Below are positions 54,360 to 64,000 of a DNA stretch of 64,000 nucleotides, in pieces. A model generated the notes under the pieces. The model was not told the DNA's origin and searched no databases. It saw nothing but the letters and a program-made list of their open reading frames with translations. The translations under genes and the position numbers were made by a program. Position 1 is the stretch's first letter, and each line of letters begins with the position of its first letter. Source of the DNA: Muscardinus avellanarius (lineage: Eukaryota > Chordata > Mammalia > Rodentia > Gliridae); assembly GCA_963383645.1 (NCBI GenBank), contig OY726571.1, positions 20,945,599-21,009,598 on the forward strand. Reading direction: 5' to 3'.

Positions 54360-55335
54360 AAAATAATGTTCAAAATAAATTATGTTCATATCATTATAGA
54401 CTTAAGGATTCAGACTTGCTGGCCCTATCACTCACTCGCTGAAACCTCAGGAGTGAGTGTCCATCTTGTCACATTTGCTGACTTTTTCTCACATGAACTC
54501 AAATGGTGATCTTGGAAAATTTTGCCCAATTTTCATCTTTCTCTGGTACATGATAGAAAGTTGTCCATCCCTTGTAATGACTTAACTGAGCTCTATGAAC
54601 CCTAGGTAAAAATGATGCTTCGGAATTTTGGTAAAAAATAAATTGAAAGCAACCCAGTGTCAAAGGTGAGTTTAGAGAAAGCAGCCCGGTGTCATAGGAG
54701 TGTTTATTTTGTTATTCCAAGTGCATTCAACAGTCAAGTACTATTTACATTATTAGTCTGGGTTTTCTGGAACGATGCATTTAAATTGGAAACTTTCTAA
54801 CTACTTCTTAAATACTCTTCTTAAATACTCTCCACAATTTTGTAAATCGACTATACACTATTCAGTGGCAGATTTCCATTACTGCATTTCATATTCCTCA
54901 GTTATATTTCAAGAAACTTTTTTCTGACCTTGTATTTAGCTCTTTATCCTGCTAATCAAAAATATTTTAAGTGATCTCCAGAATGTCTATATCTATGAGC
55001 TTCTACATACTCAGGAATAAATCTGGGTATGGCAAAGACCAAGAAATAAATAATAATTGTTTTCTTTACTTTAAATAACTTTAGTGATAAAAGTAGTGAA
55101 AGTAACTCTTAATTAAATTGGGAAAGCAGTCATGTTTACTATTTTTTCCTGTGGTCAATATCTCCAGATTGTCTTATAAATTTTTTCTTTTACTTTCTCC
55201 TTAACTACTTTACTAACTATGATAATGGCATTATATATTTACCAATCTATCCTTTTTATGTATTATAATACATAATGCTGTATCAAGTAAATTTCACTTA
55301 TCCAAAATGCTTGGGAACAGAAGTCTTTCAGATAA

Positions 55336-55338
<3 letters not shown>
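54360..55338. other. Unassigned sequence
   Basis: Nothing recognisable apart from a short tandem TTCTTAAATACTC near 54805. Confidence 0.5.

Positions 55339-55392
<54 letters not shown>
55339..55392 (+). repeat. (TA)n microsatellite
   Basis: About 27 uninterrupted TA units, able to form a cruciform. Confidence 0.95.
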
Positions 55393-55395
<3 letters not shown>

Positions 55396-55620
55396 TTTGG
55401 GCATATTCACATAAACTTTACCAACTGAATGTCCCTAAAAAAATCCCAAATCAGAAATTCTCCAAAATTTATTGCCCAGAAATTTTCTGATTTCAGATCA
55501 TTTAGGAGCATTTTAGTGTTTAGATGTTCAGATTAGAAATGCTCTGAACTACGCACAATAATTACACAGGTATCATTTTAAATCATTGTCAACGTTAGAT
55601 ATAGAATGTTCTCTAAAGAA

Positions 55621-55914
55621 TAAGTCGGATCCTGCACTCATGTGACTTCTGCGTCACATGACCTCTGTGCGGGAAGGGGGAGCCAAACCCCCCACAAGAA
55701 TTGTGCGTTCCCACGAGTAAAACCCCTCCCATCCTTAAAAGGAGGACCCCCGTCTCTTCCACCCTCTCAGATGGGCGTGGGATGGGCCGCTGGGATGTGC
55801 GCGGCCCCTAGACCTGCCCGGGAATGGGGGCCGCATTAATAAAGCTTAATGGCATCCATATTGGTCCCTCCGCCCCGTGAGTTTATGCTCTCCGAACCTG
55901 CACTTTTTCTTACA
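55621..55914 (+). mobile_element. Compact solo LTR (294 bp) with palindromic E-boxes
   Basis: A GC-rich block in AT-rich DNA, flanked by AAGAA on both sides (55616-55620 and 55915-55919). It ends CA; its start TA is probably a mutated TG. It contains a perfect inverted repeat TCATGTGAC/GTCACATGA (55638-55646 and 55653-55661), CCTTAAAAGG at 55733-55742 (possible TATA substitute and a match to the CArG consensus), and AATAAA near 55838. The order enhancer, TATA-like box, polyadenylation signal is that of an LTR read on the plus strand. Its end resembles, weakly, that of the ERV LTR at 48796. Confidence 0.72.
55638..55661. promoter_or_regulatory. Inverted pair of TCATGTGA E-boxes
   Basis: Nine-base perfect arms with a 6-base spacer. 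TCATGTGA is the M-box recognised by MITF/TFE-type bHLH-zip factors. GCGTCA also overlaps the right arm, a CREB/ATF-like half site. Binding is inferred. Confidence 0.5.
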
Positions 55915-55924
55915 AAGAAATCAT

Positions 55925-56115
55925 GTCTTAAGCTCAGGGTTGACATGTAGGATTTATCTGGGTGGTAGCCAAGGATAGTAGGATGTGCTACAGAAGGCGG
56001 GGTCCTTGGGGGTGCAGCCTTGGGGATTGTATACAGTTCCTCCTCCCTTGCTTTCTTTCTTCCTTCCATCTTCTATGAAATAAGGAGCACAGCCCTGTGG
56101 TTCTCTCTCTCCTCT

Positions 56116-56170
<55 letters not shown>

Positions 56171-56315
56171 ACTTCCCACTGCCATCCCTGAGATCTTTGG
56201 TCCCCAGCTTCACATGCAGGGAACCCCCAAACGTGAGCTAATAAATCTTTCTCCCTCTTAAATTAGGTAGTCAAACCTCTTATAACTATGAAAAAGCTAC
56301 CTAATAGAACCATTT
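55925..56315 (+). mobile_element. MaLR-like LTR with (TC)n
   Basis: CATGCAGGGAACCCCCAAAC, GTGAGCTAATAAATCTTTCT and TCTTAAATTAGGTAGTCAAA match a plus-strand MaLR-type 3' end with its polyadenylation signal. A (TC)n tract at 56102-56167 lies inside. The 5' limit is uncertain. Confidence 0.65.
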
Positions 56316-56496
56316 ACACATCACTCTGAGTACTTTTGTATGGAATTTAGATAATCAAGAATGCTAGATTTTATTGGCAATCAGATTGATAATGATAAAA
56401 GAGAACTACATATTATCTAGAGATTAATATTACTCTATATGGATTTCCTTCTGAATTGGAATGAACCTTCCTACTAAGGAATGATTTAAGTATATA

Positions 56497-56712
56497 CAGT
56501 GTGTGAGTGTGGTTGTGTGTGCGTGCGTGTGTGCGTGTGTGTGTTACTACAGCCTGAACCCAGAGGCCTTCTAGCACTGAGCTACACCCCAGACCCTTCT
56601 ATTTTATTTTTTTTTTTGAAACAGGATCTTGATAAGTCACTACATGTTGACCTCTATTCTGTGATCCTCCTGTCTCAGTCTTCCAAGACTGACTGGGTAG
56701 CGTATCTCTAGG
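56497..56712 (-). mobile_element. B1-ID SINE, older type, antisense, with TG/GC tail
   Basis: TG-rich tail 56497-56544, then CAGCCTGAACCCAGAGGCCT, GAAACAGGATCTTGATAAGT and a B1 half cut short near 56700. Confidence 0.78.
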
Positions 56713-56714
56713 CT

Positions 56715-57844
56715 CTCACACTCTCAACTCTAGTACTTTCAACACCTTGTGAATACATCTTAATTGTACCTAATTACTTGATACTTTCCCCCCAGAGAAC
56801 CACTGGAAAGAAAATGCAAACAGTAGCAGAGGACCGGTTGTAAATTTGAGGATCAGTTTTACAGCCTATTATAGTCCAACAGAACTCTGACAGGCAAAAT
56901 ACTTTTGATAAGGTATTGATTAATGTTCTCTAGCAGGAGGCAGTCCTCTGTGCATACGGGTAGATACAGATCTCCTGTCACCAGAGCAGACAGAATAGCA
57001 GGAGGTCATTTCAACTGCTGCTCATATCTGTCACTACTTGGCTTTTGGATTCGAAAGGTTTGTGAGGGACTAGAAAAATTGTTTTCAAGCTGTGATTGGG
57101 ACGGCTGGTTTATTTCCAACAGCAACTGCTGCTAGGTGGATATGAGATAAAAGAGAGAAGCAATTTCTCTTACAAGCTACAAAAACTGACCCTTCCTGCA
57201 GGACCAGAACCCCTATCCCCATGCAACGCCCCAGCATTCTCCCAACGGGCTCCACATTCATTTCATCCTAAAGATCACATTGAGAGATGCCATGCTTTCT
57301 ACAAATATCTTCAGACAAGCATGCCATCATGCCGAGCAAATCTATGGCAGCCCACATAAAACACAAGGCTGTATCAAATGGGGAGAGCTGATCTTTACAT
57401 GGAAGCATGGTAAGTTAGAAGGAAAATATGGGAGATTTCTAACTGCCTCTATATTCTGAGCATCAGATCTCACAAGGAGAAAGAGGCTTGAGAGCTGAAG
57501 GGAAGAAAAAAATAAAATATGATCTTGTTTATGGGCTTTGCAATGGTTTTAGTGAAAAGGTAAATGATGATAGCTAGTGTAAAATCTGCAGCAACTACTG
57601 GTGTTCCTACTGACCACCAATAAATGTCGGCTCCTCAATTAAATAATGAAATAGCAGGCACTCTCCAGGGGGCATTCACGATGAAAATAGCTACAGCGTG
57701 TTCATTGTGAATCACATCTACAGCCTGAAATAAGAAGAAACCTTTCAGGAAAAACTCAGAATTCCCCAAGCCCTCATTATAGTAGTCAACATAAAGAAAA
57801 GAAAACTAGATGAGTACTTCTTTCCATTTGAATGAGAAATGAGG

Positions 57845-57847
<3 letters not shown>
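56715..57847. other. Unique sequence, candidate conserved non-coding DNA
   Basis: No repeats recognised. Base composition is more balanced than in the flanks around 57160-57360. An 87-codon ORF at 57096-57359 shows no domain. I cannot assign function. Confidence 0.45.

Positions 57848-57890
<43 letters not shown>
57848..57890 (+). repeat. (CA)n microsatellite
   Basis: About 21 CA units. Confidence 0.95.
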
Positions 57891-57893
<3 letters not shown>

Positions 57894-58905
57894 AATTGAG
57901 CTTCTTGGCTTTTTAAAGGATGTTTTCCATTCATCAAACCTAAGAGCGCATTGTGAAAAGCAATGCACTTTTATCTTTAATTTATGAGGCTGTGTTTACT
58001 TTCACTTATGAATGTCCCCACACCCCCTGTGAGAGCAGATTTGTCTGAGTCCTTTGAAACCTGACCAGTATCTGACAGAGAATTAGAGAAGCAAAGGGCC
58101 ATTGACGATCTCAGTTTTGTTAAGGGCCACTTCATTTATTTGATAAATGGAAATAGATTCCAATAGGAATTGGCTGATTTTCACAAATTCATGCTAATGG
58201 GTAAATGAGTCAAAATTTAAAGGGCTTACTGACTCCAAAACATTGTGAATCCACATTGCTTCTGTTGGTGTCTCTTAATTACCTTTGGATTCTAACGTCC
58301 TAAGGACACAACTGTGCATGAGTGGCACCTACTTCACTAGACACCTGACTTGTTTTCACTGGCGCATTTTTGAGACAGTCCATTCCTAAGCCTTGCTCTC
58401 ATCCGGGGAAACATCTCTTTTATATTCTACTCTCTTTCACTTTCCCATCTGTTCTTTGGAAACCATTCTCTCTTTTGGGACAAGAGACACACAAGTGAGT
58501 TACTTGACTTAAAAAGGTTGCAGATGGCAAAATGAGCGCGATATTGGGTCAGACTGGTTTGGAATAAATAAGCGCGTATGTTTGAGAGCATGCAAAGCTA
58601 CGCATGGAAAGCTACGCAGTGTCTTGCAGACTTTCCTCTGATGCAAATGTATATACCCTGCCACTATTTATAATTTCCAATTACAGACCACCGCGTTTTG
58701 ATGAGCAGGGAGGGTTATGGGAGAAAGAACATAGAAATATGAGTGTCAGCTTTTAAAATGGGTGGAGGTAACTTTTATTTTCCATCCAAATGACTTGAAT
58801 TTCTTTCCTTTTAATGAGAAATACAAATTTACTTAATCAGCCCCAATCTGTGTAAGTACTTATACCTCTTCTAAAAAAAAAAATCTTCCCTGGATCTGTA
58901 GTCAC
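57891..58905. other. Unique sequence, candidate conserved non-coding DNA
   Basis: About 1 kb free of recognisable repeats, with balanced composition between about 57990 and 58300 and AT-homeobox-like words (CTTAATTACC near 58275). No gene recognised. Confidence 0.45.
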
Positions 58906-58907
58906 AG

Positions 58908-58978
58908 AAGTTTAACAAAAAGACTAAAAAAAGAAAAAAGAAAAAAGAAAAAAGAAAAAAGAAAAGAAAAGAAAAAAA
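58908..58978 (+). repeat. (AAAAAAG)n tract
   Basis: Purine-only run of AAAAAAG and AAAAG units. No SINE body is recognisable next to it. Confidence 0.9.
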
Positions 58979-59035
58979 TCTGTAATCCATTATTCAAATT
59001 GGCCTTTTTTAAAAACAGAAATAAGTCTAAATGGT

Positions 59036-59037
<2 letters not shown>

Positions 59038-59107
<70 letters not shown>
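59038..59107 (+). repeat. (TA)n(TG)n compound microsatellite
   Basis: About 19 TA units pass directly into about 16 TG units. Confidence 0.95.
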
Positions 59108-59109
<2 letters not shown>

Positions 59110-59111
<2 letters not shown>

Positions 59112-61770
59112 TACGCATATATACACATATGTATTCATATATTTATTTCATATTATCTTTTATTATATTTCAATATCAATTACCTATATTGTCACTTCAT
59201 TTAGTATTTAAGCAAACTATAGTTATATCTGGCATTAGGTGAAGTGGCAAGCTTTGCAAAGTCTTCATGTTTTTTTTTCTTTTCCCTTCTCATTCCAAGT
59301 ATTAATTTCTATCTCATGGTTTAATATTTCAGTAACCAAGCATAACTTTTCCAAGCAAAACACCATGTTTCAGATTTTTTTTCAGATTCTTGCATTTTAT
59401 ACATTTTATCTTTGCTATGTTCTCCCAAATTTTAAAGCTAAAGGGCACTTTAGAAAGAAGCCAGTTTAATCTCATACTGTAAGCACTTAGGAGGGAGAGG
59501 GGAAGCAAAGTAATGTAACTCCCCTAAGGGAATATAGTAGACTATGGCGGACAGAACTTGACCAGGAACTCAGGTTGCCCAGGATGACTCCATTCTTCTG
59601 AGCAAAAAAACTCCTGATGGAAAACTCACTGGCGATGTGGGCAATTCAATTCCATACAGTGCAAAATGTAATGCCAAGCATGTGGAATAAGAAAACCTTC
59701 TAAACAAGAGAATTAGATACCCTGTTCTACAGTAATGATCAGTGGATTTTACTTGATTTAGGAGAAGAATGTTGTATCCATATGGTATTATATTATTATC
59801 ACTTGTGAGTTTTTTTTGTTGGCCATATACAACCTATATTCCACAAAGCTAGAAATGAGATGTTGAATTTAGAATCACTTATTAAAATTGTAACAATAAT
59901 CAGGTTTCAGTTTCTATTTTCTTCTAATAACTTATTTCTGATATAATATATATAAAATCATTGGTGAACAAAATTCTTTAATGATTTCAAGAGCTGAACC
60001 TGGCCTAAATCATGCTTAAATTTTACTAATCCTAATTGCTATTATTTCTGTTAATAACATATTTTTATTTTTGATAGAAATTTTAGACTGGTAGATGTTT
60101 CTTTACAAATTCATGTACATATTCTTTGAAAAATACATTACTTCCCAATTTTGAAAAGCCATTTACATAATCAGATGATATTGATATCTGATTTTATAAT
60201 GTTATATTGTCCTTACTATAGAGAAATCTATAGGCTTAACAACATCAGTTAATAGTGTTTTACTGTCATATGCAAATTAAATTGGAGTTATACATATGTA
60301 ATAAATATCTTTGGAATTCTTTCACTATTCCATTAACCATTCTTCTGTTGGTTCTTTTGATTTTCTTAGAATTTTATACCATTTTGTTTCAATAGAATTT
60401 GAACTTGAGCAAAATGTTTTCAATCTCTTTGCATTCAGTATCTGTGTTGTTGATGTTTGAGGAATATAGTAAATATAGAGAGATGGGTAGCTGATAATTT
60501 TTTCACTTAAATGTCAATGCTGGATTTGACAGTGAAATGACTCAGCTCATTTTTATTCTGCAAGATTTTACCCCCCCCCCAAAAAAAAAATGGTACAGAA
60601 AGCAAGGAGAAAAATAGTTATAATTCTGTGTGAACTATTAGGACACATCTGGTAAACATTGTAATCAAGGCAGAAGTATTGAGATAAACATACCACATGA
60701 AAACTTTAAGCAGTTACTATTAATATTGACTGCATTTCTTTTTAAGCAGTAATATATTTTACCCATCAGCAAGTACCAATTGCATAAATTTTACTCAGTT
60801 GAAAATCTTAAAGTAATGCTCTTCATTATGCATTCCTTTGTGTACTGTGTATATATACATATTCATATACACTTGTAAAATCTTAAAAGTATATATGCAT
60901 ATACATACTTAGAAAACATTTAAACATTATTTATAATAAGGATAAAATTGACTTTGAAAATCTTCTTCCCTAATTGTTCCCAATACCCTGAAGCCCACTA
61001 CCCAAGGAAATTATTGTTTTAGAATACATTTGTATATAAAGAGTTGTGTGTCTGTAAATAAAACCAATTACACTAAGGTCCATCTGGTCTGAGACCCAGG
61101 ACAACTGTCAACCACTCCTACATTCCCAATTATAACTACTCATATGAAACTCTGACAGGCTTTCTCTACTTCTTTTATTTCACTGAAGAAAGAAATATAG
61201 AATGGTTGAAGTGGGATTTGCCTTGTTTTGAAGCATAGAATTGTTGGAGCAGCTTTTCAATGTCCTGAAAGACCCAGTCATGTTGGCATGATCTAATCCA
61301 CTTTAGACTTGGAGAAAGAGGTTGTACTGTATTGTCTGAGAAGCTGGCATCAGTCTCCAGGAGCTTAGAGTGTTATTTGAATTAGCATCACATTTAGGTT
61401 TGAGAATGTAACAGATAAGGAGACTGCTCAGTATGCCATGGTGATCAAAAAGAGGGAGGTGCTGCTTGAGTTGTTGTGTACTTCTTGGACAAAGGATATG
61501 ATAGTGTTTTTCTCATGCAACATGTGAACTAACTTCAAGAGAATTATATTGTAAAAGCGTCTTAGATTCTGCCAAGAAGGCTGCATGTAGGACAAAGGAA
61601 TAGAAGCTGGAGGTTTCTGCAGGATCTAAAAGACTCACTAACAAAGAGCAGAAGGAGATGTAGCAATTGGCACCAAGACATTGGGATCAAAGAATCTCTG
61701 TTAGTACAAGAGGTATACTCAAAAATTCCAAAGGAACTATAAGACTATAATGCAGCAAGATAATTATGTA
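59110..61770. other. Unassigned AT-rich sequence
   Basis: No recognisable gene or repeat over 2.6 kb. A run of C followed by a run of A occurs at 60571-60590. Confidence 0.5.
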
Positions 61771-61774
61771 TATA

Positions 61775-61845
61775 ATTTTTAAATATATATATATATTATA
61801 TAATTATATATATATATTATATTATATATATATATATATATATAA
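61775..61845. repeat. TA-rich tract with inverted symmetry
   Basis: ATATATAT and TATAATTATATA units alternate; the tract is largely self-complementary. Confidence 0.9.
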
Positions 61846-61849
61846 TTTA

Positions 61850-62195
61850 AAGAATCCTAAATGGAAAGCCTCATCTTGATAATCTGCAGAATCCAGAAAG
61901 TCGCCACACTACCACACTAAAACACCAATCCAAAGACTTTTCCTCTTATCACATGTAAGGAATGTTTATAAATACCGTCTCATGAATGATTACATTCTAG
62001 GCAATACTTGATGATTTCTGTGCCGTGAACGTCCAAATTCTCTTTGATTAGATATTGAGTAGTTCTTTTGAATTCTCAGAGAAATGATTGCATTTCTCTG
62101 ACAGTAATATTGAAAGTTCACATGATTGTCTAACACCATAGAGTGGGAGTCTACGCTGTCTTACTGATGTGTTCTTTCTCTCCTTTACCATCTAG
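61850..62195. other. Unassigned sequence
   Basis: Nothing recognisable. Confidence 0.5.
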
Positions 62196-62199
62196 AATT

Positions 62200-62545
62200 A
62201 TTCTAGATAGTTCCATGTAATGGCTTGGATTTCTAATGTCTCCTTAGCCCTCATGGAAACAAGATGGGAGTGCTGGAAGCAGGGCTTGGTTACTAAGGAG
62301 AGCACTCTGGGAATGTGGTCTTGGGTATTATTTAATATTTCTTCTTCTCCTGCTCTCTCTAGCTTCTAGCATCCATGATCTGATATAAAGAACAGCATTC
62401 TTGTGCTCGTCCTCTCTCTGCTTCCCACAGACATACCCTTAGCTCCAAAAACCCGGCCTGACATGGACTAAAATGATGATATCTCCCAAAACTCTGAAAA
62501 AAAAATCTTCCTTCCTCTAAGTTGTGTGGTCAGTTGTTTTAAACC
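62200..62545 (+). mobile_element. MaLR-like LTR
   Basis: TAATGGCTTGGATTTCTAAT near the start, CTGGAAGCAGGGCTTGGTTA, then CTGACATGGACTAAAATGAT and CTTCCTTCCTCTAAGTTGTG near the end follow the plus-strand order of a MaLR LTR. The polyadenylation signal is mutated. Boundaries approximate. Confidence 0.55.
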
Positions 62546-62721
62546 ATATCAGCTTAGAATTCTCTAAGCTACTAATTAATATTCTCAAGGCTGTCTTAAG
62601 TCCCTGAAGCTCAAAAGTACACCCATTCAGCTCTCATTAACTCTGTCTCTGTGCAACTAGAAGAAGCTTCAATACTGCAACTCCACAAATTCCAGGAAAC
62701 AAATCAAATATCACATTCCTT

Positions 62722-62945
62722 GCCAGGCATGATGGAACATGCCTGTAATACCAGTACTTGGAATGCTAGGAAAGAAAAATCCCAGGTTAAAGACCAGCCT
62801 CCACAACTTAACAAGACATTTAGCAAGCTAGCAATACCTGGTTTAAAAATAGAAAATAAAAGAAGACTTGGGGTATACCTAAGAGGTAGAATGCCCCTGG
62901 GTTCAAGCTCTAATACCACCAAAAAGAAAAAAGAAAAAGAAAAAG
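62722..62945 (+). mobile_element. B1-ID SINE, older type
   Basis: B1 head GCCAGGCATGATGGAACATG, diverged linker, ID half with CCCTGGGTTCAAGCTC and a tail of AAAAAG units. Short ATCACAT repeats flank it. Confidence 0.85.
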
Positions 62946-62949
62946 AATC

Positions 62950-64000
62950 ACATAGTCACACTCTAATTTTAATGACCTAATTGCTGTGGAATCTTCTCTT
63001 AAAATCCTCCCATTTTTTTTTAAAGAAATCAGCATGACTATTCTAAGTGATAGATTGGAAGAAGCAAAACACTTGAGCCATTAACTCAAAATTGTCTGTT
63101 AAATTTCTAATAACTTTATAAAACTTAGGCAGTGGTCAGAGGTTGAAGAACCAGAATTTCTCTGCACCTTACAAGTCAATCTTTGGAAGAAGTAACTGGA
63201 ATATTTTAGGATTTTCTTCTTAGAACACATGTGGAATTGTTAGGTATGTTTTGCTTTTATGTAAGAATTTAGATTAATTACTAGAATACAAAGGCTAGTG
63301 CTATTCTGTACCACAGGATTATACAAGGCAGACACTGACAAGGGGAGTCTTAGAACACGATATCTGACCAAGACCCACAGGCTAAAAGTAGATATTTAAA
63401 TTTATAAGGACAGTCAGTACAAAGACCTTATGGCAGAATTCATTTGGTGGACTGAGGACCATAGCTGAACTAGAGTGAATCCTGGCTTTGAAGGGAAGGT
63501 CAAAGGCTACATAGACCTTTAAAGAAGTCTACAGAGGCTGTATAAGTGATCTAATTGAAGCATGAGCAAAGATAGACCCAACATTATAACATGGCTAGAA
63601 ATATGATTAGTGTAAGTTGAATAAATCTAGTAGGGCGTGGATAGTTTCTAATAGTAGCCAAAGAAATAGCTTTATCTGATACAGTTGAGTCCCAAAGCAG
63701 CACCACAAGGAAGTTTATCTCCATGTTTGGTGATGACACCAAACTCATATAGTCAGAGAAATATATTGAGGTCAAGAAATAATATTATATCTGTCAATGT
63801 TTTATGACTCATTAGAAAAGTGAGTTTCCACAAAATTGTGCAGTTCCATTTTCATAAAGTCATAGCGAGACATTTATTAACAAATACAATTTGGCAGAAT
63901 TAAGAGATTATAGGGCACAATAAGGTAACATAGGATGGATGCTAATATTGTTCTTTGCGTATACAGTATTGTGAAAAAGAGATACATTAAAGAGCTCTTC
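62950..64000. other. Unassigned sequence to the window end
   Basis: No gene or repeat family recognised on either strand. Confidence 0.5.

Noticed and set aside
57096..57359. 87-codon ORF
   Set aside because: No domain, no codon-level evidence and no splice sites that I trust; kept as unassigned DNA.

Overview
This window is mammalian nuclear DNA, AT-rich and crowded with interspersed repeats. I see no host protein-coding exon, rRNA gene or tRNA gene that I can support. The commonest repeat is a heterodimeric SINE of about 27 full or partial copies: a 7SL/B1-like left half with A-box-like and B-box-like promoter sequence, joined to an ID-like tRNA-derived right half. With the rodent-type L1 and MaLR LTRs, this points to a sciuromorph rodent (squirrel, mountain beaver or dormouse relatives). 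The exact species is not decidable by eye.

Layout. 1-4.2 kb: TA-rich and TG microsatellites and a 380-bp solo LTR (1249-1628) with a GTAT target duplication. 4.2-8.7 kb: two SINEs, then a 5'-truncated L1 (4921-8498) whose reverse-transcriptase region is split by a 1336-bp solo LTR (5110-6445), followed by another SINE. 8.7-16.3 kb: SINEs, a MIR, a long antisense L1 holding a younger inverted L1, and an LTR-like sequence. 16.3-17.3 kb: a Tigger1 DNA transposon remnant on the minus strand, interrupted by a SINE. 17.3-26.4 kb: mostly unique sequence with SINEs and a perfect 16-bp-arm hairpin. 26.4-30.5 kb: an old LTR-like sequence carrying a 157-codon ORF, then a three-level nest (L1 in LTR in SINE). 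31-36.5 kb: SINEs and L1 fragments, including an L1 with a 5' inversion. 38-41 kb: an L2 remnant, a SINE whose tail has become (TTC)30, and an antisense MaLR LTR. 42-45.3 kb: ancient L1M fragments. 48.5-53.1 kb: a gammaretrovirus-like endogenous retrovirus (48796-52617) inserted into an L1 3' end. It has both LTRs, a primer-binding site, a nearly complete gag frame with internal stops, a protease stub, no recognisable polymerase and a doubtful env remnant. 53.9-56.7 kb: MaLR LTRs and a distinct 294-bp solo LTR. 56.7-64 kb: mostly unique DNA with microsatellites, one MaLR-like LTR and one SINE.

The elements do not form a host pathway; their order of nesting records insertion history. The most notable signals are the gag-bearing provirus with amplified YY1-type motifs in its leader and in gag, the exact nesting and target duplications of several LTRs, a younger SINE subfamily with a new stem-loop, a long TTC repeat in a SINE tail, and two perfect palindromes outside any recognised repeat.
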